Shown: piece by piece, positions 18,053 to 26,320 of the stretch
Numbering within the stretch: the first letter of the stretch is position 1
Layout: each line of letters opens with the position of its first letter
Source of the DNA: Verrucomicrobiia bacterium
GTDB lineage: Bacteria; Verrucomicrobiota; Verrucomicrobiae; Limisphaerales; JAKPVM01
Length of the DNA: 58,195 nt
Direction of reading: 5' to 3'
NCBI GenBank assembly: GCA_026417275.1
Contig: JAOADO010000001.1
Location: 14,016-72,210, forward strand
Made by a program: the position numbers and the translations under genes
Notes under the pieces: generated by a model
The model's database searches: none
Told to the model about the DNA's origin: nothing
Seen by the model: the letters and a program-made list of their open reading frames with translations, nothing else

Positions 18053-18805
18053 TCAGTCGCTTTCAGAAAACAGGGCGATGAGTCGCCGCGCATCGTTATA
18101 CATCTGCCTATTATTGAACATGCAATAACCAGTTTCGTATTTATCAAACCAGTTAATCAAGGATGCCAGCTCATCATCGCTGTAAACATGGTCGTATCCA
18201 TAACCTCCATGGAGTCGGAAATAGAAAGATTTTTCGGTTACAGACTGCCTTTCAAATACATCAACAACGTGGATAAGGTTGAATTTGCCGCAGATTTCCG
18301 CAATCGTTTTATCGTCCCATTTTCCGCGCGGTTCCCACGCAAAAACTGGACATAGATTGAGTTTGCTTTTTAATTCATTTGCTTTTTCCATGAATTTGCA
18401 AATGTTTTCAATGTTTTCAATAGTTGGCAAAAATGACGGAGGACATTGAAACACAATTGCTTTTGCAGATAATATTTTAGCGGCTTCCATAGTTTTTTCC
18501 AGACCGCGAATTACCCATTTTGTCGGTTTAAAACTCCCCACCTGCCACAATTCAGAAGAAGGAATTTGAGCCTTCATCCTCTTATAAGTGGGACTTTTTG
18601 ATTCGTGGGTGATTATCTGCCAGGCTTTTATTGTAAAATCAAACCGTTCATTGGCGTTTTTACGCCACTTTTCGAGTGTGGTGACCTGCGGCATATCATA
18701 AAATGTTTGTTGAATTTCAACCGCATGAAAGGACTTAAAACAGTCTTTCCGAGATGCTGGAAAACCACACACGCCAATTTTCACAGATTCTTTCAGCAAT
18801 CTCAT
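18053..18805 (-). CDS. DUF72 domain protein
   Basis: This 250-residue protein has the DUF72 (YecE-type) TIM-barrel-like architecture: KIGVCGFP at the start, VEIQQTFYDMP, RFDFTIKAWQIITH, a central IVFQCPPSF strand, FAWEPRGKW, and FYFRLHG near the C-terminus. It is cytoplasmic, with no signal or membrane segment. The biochemical role of the family is unsettled. It lies 140 bases upstream of dnaE on the same strand and is read towards it, so the two may be co-transcribed. Confidence 0.85.
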   Translation of the reverse strand: MRLLKESVKIGVCGFPASRKDCFKSFHAVEIQQTFYDMPQVTTLEKWRKNANERFDFTIKAWQIITHESKSPTYKRMKAQIPSSELWQVGSFKPTKWVIRGLEKTMEAAKILSAKAIVFQCPPSFLPTIENIENICKFMEKANELKSKLNLCPVFAWEPRGKWDDKTIAEICGKFNLIHVVDVFERQSVTEKSFYFRLHGGYGYDHVYSDDELASLINWFDKYETGYCMFNNRQMYNDARRLIALFSESD

Positions 18806-18937
18806 AAATAGTTTTTATATTGACATTAATTGTCGTAAATTGAGAATAAGTTCTTGGTTTTTTAACGAAAATATAATATGAGAAAATTTTTCGGTAAACT
18901 CAGTAAAATAAGAAACGAATGAACAAAATAAACCCTG

Positions 18938-18943
18938 AGGAGG
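18938..18943 (+). promoter_or_regulatory. Strong Shine-Dalgarno site
   Basis: AGGAGG ends four bases before the ATG at 18948. It is the only full-length anti-16S match I found at a start codon in this window. Confidence 0.85.
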
Positions 18944-18947
18944 TTCT

Positions 18948-19196
18948 ATGAACACAAAATTGGTTCTCAAACTTTTGTTTATCATTGTGATGCTTGGCTT
19001 TTTAGTTTTAATGGGATTAAACAATCCAGGCAATATAGATTTCCGACTGCCGCCTGTGATGCCCAGGAAAATCACCCTGCCTGCGGCGATTATGTATTTT
19101 GCCTTTTTTGCGATTGGCGTGCTCAGCGGCGCCATCCTTGTTGCTGGCGGTAAAAAGGGAGGGACAGGAAAATCGTCAAAAGGACAGGGTTCGTGA
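18948..19196 (+). CDS. Small two-helix membrane protein, LapA-like (DUF1049)
   Basis: This 82-residue protein has two membrane segments (about 6-23 and 44-66) with a short loop containing NNPGNIDFRLP between them, and a basic Gly/Lys/Ser-rich tail. This is the layout of the LapA/DUF1049 family, in which the N-N-P and valine/phenylalanine-rich loop between two helices is conserved; Escherichia coli LapA works with LapB in controlling lipopolysaccharide assembly. Identity is by architecture and the loop motif only. The start is fixed by a strong AGGAGG. The stop TGA overlaps the ATG of the next gene, so the two are translationally coupled. Confidence 0.65.
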   Translation: MNTKLVLKLLFIIVMLGFLVLMGLNNPGNIDFRLPPVMPRKITLPAAIMYFAFFAIGVLSGAILVAGGKKGGTGKSSKGQGS

Positions 19197-20152
19197 TGCT
19201 GTTTTGTCGTTTTTTCTCCGAAATCACCATAGTTCTCTGTTTCATAATCGGATATTCTGGCTTTGCGGGACCCAAACCTGAAGAGGCAGACTTTCCTGTT
19301 ACAAACAAAATAGAATATCCCATATTTATTCAAAAAAAGACGCCTCACATTACATTGTTTACCAATGTTAACGCCGAAGCAGTTGCTGGCAAAGTTCAAA
19401 TAACATGGGCAAGCGAAGAATTAATTTCAAATTTCACGGCAACAGTTTTTTATAGCGTTGATTATTTAAGCCACACAACCGCTCGCGAATGGCGATATTC
19501 CCCGATGCTCTATCGCGGTAACCTTTTCAATTGCGTATTGCCCGTTGATGATATTGATGTCCCTGTGGTTTATTTTGGCACAGCGGTAAAAGACGGTTAT
19601 ACAAACGTTTCCGCGCTTAGGGCATGCACCCCGCGCAAACTCGGTCTTGAAGCGCCATCAAGACCGTTTTGGAATTTTTTAGAAGGTTTTGAAGAAACGA
19701 CAATAAACTGGCAAATTTTAAGCAAATACCCTGAGATTCAGCCCTTAAGGACGAATGTTGAACCGAAGAACGGAAAATCTGCATTGTGCGTTACATTGCC
19801 AGCTGGCAGGACTTCAATTAGCGTTGGGACAACCCGCGTTCGCGGATGGCATGCCACACACTGGAACGCAAAGGGTTTTGCTGTCTGGTTAAGAACAGGA
19901 ACAGGCGAAGGAAAAGCGCGGTTTTCCATTGCATCGCATGCCTGGACTGATAAACAGAGCATGTCGGAAAAAACCTTTGAATATCCACTCTCAAACCGTT
20001 GGACGCGCGTCGAAGTAAAATTTTCGGATTTTCCAAAGGCAAACATTTCGGAAATTGACCTTTTAATATTCGAATTTTCAGGAAAGGGAGAAATGGAATT
20101 CTGGATAGATGATTTAACCCTTACAGGACCATGGATTTCTGAATTGGAGTGA
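19196..20152 (+). CDS. Secreted protein with a C-terminal carbohydrate-binding-like domain
   Basis: The chosen ATG (19196) overlaps the previous stop (TGATG); a GTG three bases earlier is also possible. The protein has about 318 residues. An N-terminal signal peptide ends near GFAG (about residue 25). Residues 40-150 look beta-rich (VQITWASEE, TATVFYSVDY), like a fibronectin- or Ig-type domain. Residues 160-316 resemble the family 11-like carbohydrate-binding fold: FEGFEETTINW, KGFAVWLRTGTGEG, RWTRVEVKFSDF, MEFWIDDLTLTGPW. No catalytic domain is visible. Coupling to the LapA-like gene suggests a linked cell-envelope role, but the function is unknown. Confidence 0.65.
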   Translation: MLFCRFFSEITIVLCFIIGYSGFAGPKPEEADFPVTNKIEYPIFIQKKTPHITLFTNVNAEAVAGKVQITWASEELISNFTATVFYSVDYLSHTTAREWRYSPMLYRGNLFNCVLPVDDIDVPVVYFGTAVKDGYTNVSALRACTPRKLGLEAPSRPFWNFLEGFEETTINWQILSKYPEIQPLRTNVEPKNGKSALCVTLPAGRTSISVGTTRVRGWHATHWNAKGFAVWLRTGTGEGKARFSIASHAWTDKQSMSEKTFEYPLSNRWTRVEVKFSDFPKANISEIDLLIFEFSGKGEMEFWIDDLTLTGPWISELE

Positions 20153-20188
20153 TAAGACTTTTAAACCCTGAAACTAATCTCTCCCGTA

Positions 20189-20896
20189 TTATCTTGGTTT
20201 AAGAATGCAATTCGAGAAATTCGCATCGTCGTAGGACAAACCTGGTTGTTGCAGATGTTTACGCAAACCATTCTGACTGTATTGCTGAACACTGCCATCG
20301 GTTAGAAGCATATTTCCTGCGTTCTGGTGGATACTGCCGCTCCATGTGCCGTTTGTCCCAAGTTGAGTCACCGCGTTTGCAATATTTGCAGGTCCACAGT
20401 AGAAGTTGTCTCCGTTTCCCTTCAAATTGCGATCGGCGGCAAGGTGCATAAGAGGAGATGTTGGTTTTGCTTCAGTGCCTATGGCAAAGCTAATAGCATT
20501 ATCACCTTCTCCCCCTAAACCAATCCCGTTTACTTTCGTCCATTCATAAGCGACTGATTTATCTGAATCGGATGGACAACGGAGTATTTTTGGAGTTACA
20601 AGCTCATTCGATGCCGCCATGAAATGTTCCCACACGTAAGGGCTCGACTGTGTGCCGCCGTCTTTGGGCGGAAGGCGCCATGGATATTTCCCCTCGTTGT
20701 CGTCTGCCCACATGTTCAAAGCCATACCAACCTGACGCAAGTTGCTAACGCAATTTATCCTTTTCCCCTTTTCTTTCGCTTTGCCGAGACTTGGTAAAAG
20801 CATACTCGCAAGTATGCTAATGATTGCAATCACAACAAGCAATTCAATCAGCGTAAAAGCATCAGATTTTTGTTTTGAAGATTCAAAACTCTTCAT
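20189..20896 (-). CDS. Type II secretion/type IV pilus-like pseudopilin with long C-terminal domain
   Basis: About 235 residues from ATG 20896; a TTG at 20914 would add six residues. The N-terminus is a class III signal, DAFTLIELLVVIAIISILASMLLPSL, broken in the family as A/FTLIE with Glu at mature position 5, followed by the pilin helix. Next comes the CVSNLRQVGMALNMWADDNEGKYP segment typical of the large Verrucomicrobia/Lentisphaerae family of prepilin-like proteins. The C-terminal part contains GGTQSSPYVWEH and a H-NAGNMLLTDGSVQ motif near the end, as in DUF1559-type proteins. It would be exported and processed by prepilin peptidase. It sits beside two other surface-protein genes. Confidence 0.88.
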   Translation of the reverse strand: MKSFESSKQKSDAFTLIELLVVIAIISILASMLLPSLGKAKEKGKRINCVSNLRQVGMALNMWADDNEGKYPWRLPPKDGGTQSSPYVWEHFMAASNELVTPKILRCPSDSDKSVAYEWTKVNGIGLGGEGDNAISFAIGTEAKPTSPLMHLAADRNLKGNGDNFYCGPANIANAVTQLGTNGTWSGSIHQNAGNMLLTDGSVQQYSQNGLRKHLQQPGLSYDDANFSNCILKPR

Positions 20897-20980
20897 AAAA
20901 AACTTATATAACAATATTCTTTAACTTCAAGGATTTAAATCCCGTTCATATAATTAGACGTTCAACCCTCGCAAATGGAT

Positions 20981-23767
20981 TCATGGAATTTCTATAATTC
21001 TATAAAAAAGTCTATGAATATTCGTGGTTGAAACTGGAAAAATCAAGGCGCCACTCGAATAATTGGGGCTGGATGTGTTTTTTATCCAGGATGTTGAATC
21101 GAAAATATTTGTGGTTTGATATAGATTTATGTATGAAACGCGCCAATCTTCAATGGAAGTATAATCATGGTTTCTAACATAAATTTTTTGCTCTTTTACT
21201 GCTATACTCAGTTTCAACGGTTTTAATACCGTTGCAATCGTGTAATTGGGACCTGCGGAAATAAACGCCGCACCGATGATGTTGGTCGACTGCTCAAGTT
21301 GCCCATAATTGTTTGCTCCCCAGCAAACGACTGTATTGTTTGAGAGCAACGCCACAGAGTGATTCTTGCCAGCAGAAATCGCCATCACATTCGACAGCCC
21401 CTCTGGCGGTGTGGATTGTCCGTAATTATTCCTTCCCCAACCAATTACTCTGCCATTAGAAAGAAGCGCAAGACTATGCCCTTCGCCTGCGGCAATGCCG
21501 ACAACGTTGGTCAAGCTGGAAGGAACGCGGGTTTGCCCATCGTCATTTCTTCCCCAGGCAACAACCACGCCGTTGGATTTGAGAGCAAGACTATGTTCAG
21601 CACCCGCAGCAATTGCAACCACATTTGAAAGTCCAGGCAAAGGCGTTGCCTGCCCATATGTGTTGTTCCCCCAGCCAACAACACTTCCATTGGAACGCAA
21701 AGCAAGACAGTGGTTCAACCCGGCCGCAATCGCGACTATGTTTGTCAATCCAGACGGTGTGTTGGTTTGTCCATAACTTGAATCTCCAAAGACATAAACG
21801 GCACCATTGCTAAACAGCACTAGTGAATGATTCAACCCTGCGGCAATGGCTTTTACATTTTCAAAAAGAGCCGCCGATTGTCCATAACGATTGTCTCCCC
21901 AGCCAATTGTTTTGCCATTACGCAAAAGCGCAAGGCAATGATATCCACCTGCCGCCACTCTGGAAATATTTGTCAATCCGCCAGGTGGCAGAACATTTAC
22001 GTATTCATATCCATTCCACATATTGGATATTTCCCCCCACACCGTTATCATTCCCTGTGTATTTGATGATTCAACCACTGTAAGCAGAGCGCTCTGGCTT
22101 GTAACGCTCCCGCCCTGGTTGCTTACAATAACAGAATAATAACCCGCGTCTTCAGATTTTACCGAGGATATAGAATAAGATGAATTTGTCGCTCCCGTTA
22201 TGTTTAATCCATTTTTTCGCCACTGATATGCCGCTCCACCGCTGTCAATGACAGTGAATGTAACGCTTGCTCCGACAGGGACAGTTTGGCTTTTTGGATG
22301 TGTGATTATGCTTGGCGGGAGGTTTACAATAAGTTGAGCCACTGCGCTTGTCGTACTGCCAGCTATATTTGTAACAACTACAGAGTAATAACCAGCATCG
22401 GATGCCTGTGCGTTGAGAATTATATACGGATTTACCGTTACTCCAATATTTGTCCCATTTTTCCGCCATTGATAGAAAAACGGAGATGTTCCCTGAACGG
22501 TTACACCAAACTGCGCGTTCCCACCCAGCGGGATGGACTGATTCGTTGGTTGTGAAATAATTATCGGCGGCACCCGCACGGTTAAAGTTGCAGAATCGCT
22601 TGTAACCGAATTTATCATGTTTGAAGCCACAACCGTGTAAGCCCCGGCCTGGTTGGATTGAATGTTGTATAAGTTTAAAATGTAGTTTGTGGCATACGGG
22701 ATGTTTGTCCCCTGATGTTTCCACTGGTAGTAAATTGGCTGACTTCCATTTGCTGACACGGTAAAGACAGCACTTCCGCCCTGAATTACAGCAAGACTTT
22801 GCGGTTGATATGTTATTTTAACTGGTTCGTAATAAAGAGCCAGACAATGTCCCATACTGCCAGGCGCCAGCACGGCGATGTTTGTCAAAGTAATTGGCGG
22901 ATTGAGCTGGCGGTGGGTGTTATCGCCCCAGATTCTTGCCGTATTGTCCTGCATTATCGCCCCGCTTGTATTTCCGCCGGCAAAAACGGCTTTTGCTCCA
23001 CTCAAACCATTCGCCTGCCCATAATAGTTATCTCCCCAGCCAACGACTGCGCCATTATCAAGCAAGGCAAGACAATGCGCTGTTCCTCCAGCTACTGCGA
23101 CAGCGCGATACTGGAAATTTGTAAGATAATACGGAATTTGCAAAACGCGCGGGTCTGTTGTTCCCCAGACGTGGACCCTGCCATACGCGTCCACCGCCAT
23201 CCCGAAAGAACTCCCCGCGCCGATTGCTATAACAGGCATACTACCATCGGTTAAATAAGACGGCGGTTTCGATGGACTTGTTCCATAAGATGGACCGCCC
23301 CAGCCAACAATTCTCCCGTTGGAAAGCAGGGCAAGATTAAAATTATCTCCACTCACAATTTTTACAACCCCGCTCAAATTAGAGGGAACATTTGTTTGCC
23401 CGGAATCATTCTGCCCCCATGCAACGACTGTGCCATCGCCTCTGAGCGCCACCGTGTGAGCATATCCAGCTGAAACAGCTACAACATTTGTAGCTTGCAT
23501 CGGAATATTCAATTGACCAACCTCATTGTTTCCCCAGCCAATCACTCTGCCAGTGTCCAAAACAGCAATCGAGTGATAAGCCCCTGCGGCAACCGCATAA
23601 CAATTCGTCAGTCCAGAAGGATAATTCGTCTGCCCGCTATTATTGTTTCCCCAGGCGGTTAGAGTGGCGGAACCACCTTGAGCATCAATGACGTTTATGA
23701 ACGCAATGAAACAGGATAATATTATTAACGTGTTTAATGATAATAAAATTTTTTTCTCCGCATTCAT
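20981..23767 (-). CDS. Secreted RCC1-propeller / Ig-like repeat protein
   Basis: This 928-residue exported protein has a signal peptide over residues 1-30 (ends VIDAQ). Residues 33-320 hold RCC1-type repeats (AWGNNNSGQTN, VVAWGQNDSGQTNVP) that form a beta-propeller. Residues 325-570 hold three Ig-like domains (PQSLAVIQGGSAVFTV, PPIIISQPTNQSIPLGG, KSQTVPVGASVTFTV). Residues 572-830 hold a second RCC1 propeller (VIGWGRNNYGQSTPP). About 100 C-terminal residues end in a beta-rich tail. The order RCC1-Ig-RCC1 is typical of very large surface proteins of Verrucomicrobia. Adhesion or binding is inferred. The repeated units also make the DNA internally repetitive. Confidence 0.87.
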   Translation of the reverse strand: MNAEKKILLSLNTLIILSCFIAFINVIDAQGGSATLTAWGNNNSGQTNYPSGLTNCYAVAAGAYHSIAVLDTGRVIGWGNNEVGQLNIPMQATNVVAVSAGYAHTVALRGDGTVVAWGQNDSGQTNVPSNLSGVVKIVSGDNFNLALLSNGRIVGWGGPSYGTSPSKPPSYLTDGSMPVIAIGAGSSFGMAVDAYGRVHVWGTTDPRVLQIPYYLTNFQYRAVAVAGGTAHCLALLDNGAVVGWGDNYYGQANGLSGAKAVFAGGNTSGAIMQDNTARIWGDNTHRQLNPPITLTNIAVLAPGSMGHCLALYYEPVKITYQPQSLAVIQGGSAVFTVSANGSQPIYYQWKHQGTNIPYATNYILNLYNIQSNQAGAYTVVASNMINSVTSDSATLTVRVPPIIISQPTNQSIPLGGNAQFGVTVQGTSPFFYQWRKNGTNIGVTVNPYIILNAQASDAGYYSVVVTNIAGSTTSAVAQLIVNLPPSIITHPKSQTVPVGASVTFTVIDSGGAAYQWRKNGLNITGATNSSYSISSVKSEDAGYYSVIVSNQGGSVTSQSALLTVVESSNTQGMITVWGEISNMWNGYEYVNVLPPGGLTNISRVAAGGYHCLALLRNGKTIGWGDNRYGQSAALFENVKAIAAGLNHSLVLFSNGAVYVFGDSSYGQTNTPSGLTNIVAIAAGLNHCLALRSNGSVVGWGNNTYGQATPLPGLSNVVAIAAGAEHSLALKSNGVVVAWGRNDDGQTRVPSSLTNVVGIAAGEGHSLALLSNGRVIGWGRNNYGQSTPPEGLSNVMAISAGKNHSVALLSNNTVVCWGANNYGQLEQSTNIIGAAFISAGPNYTIATVLKPLKLSIAVKEQKIYVRNHDYTSIEDWRVSYINLYQTTNIFDSTSWIKNTSSPNYSSGALIFPVSTTNIHRLFYRIIEIP
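21280..22050 (-). repeat. DNA encoding the second set of RCC1 repeats
   Basis: Units of about 150 bases (50 residues), each with a GWG-x-N-x-YGQ core and a SLAL-SNG strand, are repeated five to six times. Confidence 0.6.
22810..23671 (-). repeat. DNA encoding the first set of RCC1 repeats
   Basis: Five to six related units of roughly 150 bases, more diverged than the second set, encode the N-terminal propeller. Confidence 0.55.
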
Positions 23768-23832
23768 CTATTATTAATAAAACGATTTTTAGTATTTGTT
23801 TCGGCTTATTTCAAGAAAGGTTTGTCGAAAAT

Positions 23833-24534
23833 TTAATCCGATTTAAGCCTGAAAAATTTTTTAGAAACCAGATTTGTGACAACCGCAACGACAATATTGT
23901 TGTTTGTTGCCATTGGAATGCTGGATTTTTGCCATGTTGCGCCCATGTTATCGGTTTCTTCCAGCAAAAAAACTTTTTGCGGCAATTCCCACGACAATAC
24001 AACCGCAAAGTTGAAATAAGAAATATTTAATCGCGGCTGGGATGGTTGGGGATTATCTGGCGTGAATTTAACCTCGTCCAGCCATCCAGCATCCAGACCT
24101 TCCGATAATGTCTCGTCTTTTGTGTATTCCCAGACCACCATGTTGAGCCCGTCTGAGAGACGAACTTCCACATATTTCCAATCTGTATAACCTGAAATAA
24201 CATCAATGGCTTCTCCGTTTACAAAAAACCATAAAAGGTCTGCATTAAATTCAGAAGAAACCTTCCACCAGAAAGAGAGTTTGCCAGGACCTGTAAAATA
24301 CGCTCCGATTGCTGAGGACTCCTCGTCATAAATTTTGCCTGTCTGCGCAGCGTCCACCCCATCATGCGCTGGGGACCGAACCGCAATCCATGGTGCATCT
24401 CCTCCGTATAACCATGTGACATTTGAATAATCAAGCGCCTCTCCAAGCGTCAAATCTTGAGCAAAAGTCGTTTCTACTATTAAACACGCTAAAATCAGAG
24501 ACAGAACAATTTTGCTTAGATTTTTATTATTCAT
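23833..24534 (-). CDS. Secreted concanavalin/MAM-like domain protein
   Basis: Starting at ATG 24534 the protein has about 233 residues and a clean signal peptide (SKIVLSLILACLIVETTFA). The upstream ATG at 24570 would add 12 residues before it. Residues 25-150 form a beta-sandwich with GPGKLSFWWKVSSE, a short strand with LWFFVNGE, and a DAGWLDEVKF motif. This combination is common in secreted Verrucomicrobia and Lentisphaerae proteins of concanavalin/MAM-like type. The C-terminal 70 residues (FAVVLSWELPQKVFLLEETDNMG, then KFFRLKS) resemble the C-terminal domain that recurs in PVC surface proteins. Ligand unknown. It sits 65 bases upstream of the RCC1 gene on the same strand. Confidence 0.7.
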   Translation of the reverse strand: MNNKNLSKIVLSLILACLIVETTFAQDLTLGEALDYSNVTWLYGGDAPWIAVRSPAHDGVDAAQTGKIYDEESSAIGAYFTGPGKLSFWWKVSSEFNADLLWFFVNGEAIDVISGYTDWKYVEVRLSDGLNMVVWEYTKDETLSEGLDAGWLDEVKFTPDNPQPSQPRLNISYFNFAVVLSWELPQKVFLLEETDNMGATWQKSSIPMATNNNIVVAVVTNLVSKKFFRLKSD

Positions 24535-24628
24535 AAATTTCCAATTTTTCGGGAAAACCAATTTTTTCATGTTTTAAAAATTAACGCAAGTAATATACCA
24601 TTCGGGAAATAGATTTAATTAAATTTAA

Positions 24629-24634
24629 TATAAT
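24629..24634 (+). promoter_or_regulatory. -10 element (TATAAT) of the DUF2779 gene
   Basis: A perfect TATAAT lies 12 bases before the ATG at 24647, so transcription should start about six bases from it. I see no good -35 element. Confidence 0.4.
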
Positions 24635-24646
24635 CCGGTTTCAGAA

Positions 24647-26113
24647 ATGAAAGACCAGACTGGCTTAAAATATTTAGACCCAGAGTTTTACAAGGCTTAC
24701 CAATCGTGCAAGAGACTTGTCTGGTTTGGATGGCATCTAACGGATGGTGTCTTGCTCGACCCATGGCAAGACGATTCTCTGATTAATCTCGCAAAAGGAT
24801 TGTTTCCACACCATCTGGACGCAGGCAAAGAAAGTTCATGCCTTGAAGAGACTGTGGAAATAAGCAAGAAATGTGTGCGCTCAAATAAGACAGTTTTTAA
24901 CGCGTGCTTTACTTCAAGCATAGGCGTCGCAGTCGCAGATATCATTACCCCGTTGGGCGAAGATTCAAAAGAATTAATATTTGTTTGCCCGACAAAAGGC
25001 ATCCACCCCTTATTCATTGAAAAAATTGCCTTCACAACTGCTGTGTTAATAAAAAATGGGATTGAATTAAAAAAAATCAGTTTATTAAGAATCAATCCCG
25101 AATTTAAAAAAGAATCCGAGTTCAATCCACGAAATTATTTCATAAAACAGATAATTACGGGGCGTGTTGCGCTAAGAGTAAATAATGTGGAAGACAATGT
25201 TTCAGAAATTTTCAGAATTATTAAGTCTGAAGAGCCTCCCGCGCATGTTTACGACAAACGATGCCTTTCCCCCTTTGTCTGTCCGTTTTTTGAAAATTGC
25301 TGGCAAATGCCCCCAGAACAAAACATTCTGTCATTATATCGCGGCAGCAAAAAGATAAAGAAATTAATTGAGACTGGCATTTGCGATTTAACACAGATTT
25401 CAGATGAAATAGAACTGACCGAACGACAAAAAATCCAGGTAACCTCGGCAAAAACTGGCGAACCTTTTGTTAACAAACCTGCAATTAAAAAGTTTTTAAG
25501 AAAACTGGTCTACCCCCTCCATTTTATTGATTTTGAAACCGTCTCTTCTCCATTGCCCCTGTTTAAAGGAACACGTCCATTTGAGTTAATCCCCTACGAA
25601 TTCTCGCTTAATATACAGGAACACCCTGGCGGCGATGTCCAAACAACCAATTACATAGCTCGCGGCGATGACGACCCGCGACGTGAAATAATGAAGATTT
25701 TAAATGAAAAAATTCAATCATACGGCAGTGTGATAGCCTACAATGCGCAATTTGAAAAGCATTGTCTGCAATCATGCGCTCGGGCTCTTCACGATTATAG
25801 CGCCTGGGTTGATGATGTTTCTAAAAGGATGGTCGACCTTCTGGAACCATTCAAAGCGCTTCATTATTACCATCCCGCACAACGGGGGAGTGCGTCGCTG
25901 AAATCTGTTCTCCCTTGTCTAACAGGCAAAGGCTACACTCACTTTGCAATTCGCAACGGAGAAGAAGCGTCAAAACAATTTATCAAATTGTTTAGAGACG
26001 AAGTTTTAGATGAAAAAAAAGAAATGATATTGCACGAACTTGAAACATACTGTTACACAGACAGCATCGGCATGTTATGGATAATTGAAGCGTTAAAAAA
26101 ATTGGTCGAATAA
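24647..26113 (+). CDS. DUF2779 protein: DEDD-type exonuclease with degenerate Cas4-like N-domain
   Basis: This 488-residue protein has two parts. The C-terminal half (from about 290) is the DUF2779 domain with DEDD exonuclease motifs: HFIDFETV (Asp295, Glu297), IAYNAQFEKHC and YCYTDSIGMLW. The N-terminal half looks like a Cas4/RecB-type PD-(D/E)XK fold with an iron-sulfur cluster. Cys21 (SCKRLVWFGW) and Cys206, Cys212, Cys218 (CLSPFVCPFFENC) are in the expected places. The nuclease core is altered: after Asp98 (AVADII), the strand that should read L-I-E-V-K reads L-I-F-V-C (110-114). The exonuclease half is therefore probably active and the N-half structural. A role in nucleic-acid processing is inferred. 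Confidence 0.8.
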   Translation: MKDQTGLKYLDPEFYKAYQSCKRLVWFGWHLTDGVLLDPWQDDSLINLAKGLFPHHLDAGKESSCLEETVEISKKCVRSNKTVFNACFTSSIGVAVADIITPLGEDSKELIFVCPTKGIHPLFIEKIAFTTAVLIKNGIELKKISLLRINPEFKKESEFNPRNYFIKQIITGRVALRVNNVEDNVSEIFRIIKSEEPPAHVYDKRCLSPFVCPFFENCWQMPPEQNILSLYRGSKKIKKLIETGICDLTQISDEIELTERQKIQVTSAKTGEPFVNKPAIKKFLRKLVYPLHFIDFETVSSPLPLFKGTRPFELIPYEFSLNIQEHPGGDVQTTNYIARGDDDPRREIMKILNEKIQSYGSVIAYNAQFEKHCLQSCARALHDYSAWVDDVSKRMVDLLEPFKALHYYHPAQRGSASLKSVLPCLTGKGYTHFAIRNGEEASKQFIKLFRDEVLDEKKEMILHELETYCYTDSIGMLWIIEALKKLVE

Positions 26114-26320
26114 CAAAAAAATATTATACATCTCCAATCAAAACCGCGAATAGAAAATGGTTTTCAGCAAAATAAAGAGTTAAAATCTTCATGATACAGC
26201 GCATTTTTTCCAGTAAATTTCACAGGAATGCAATATTTTAACGACTTTATTCACGATTAATGCTAATTTAAAACTTTATTAATTTTTCAGGAATCTTTTG
26301 AAGAAGTTAGATTATAGAAA

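Noticed and set aside
22245..22724. 159-codon minus-strand frame within the RCC1/Ig gene
   Set aside because: It is another frame of the Ig repeats, so its regularity comes from the repeated DNA, not from a second gene.
21280..23671. CRISPR array suggested by repeated motifs
   Set aside because: The repeats are protein-coding RCC1 units of about 150 bases with degenerate copies, not short exact direct repeats with unique spacers.
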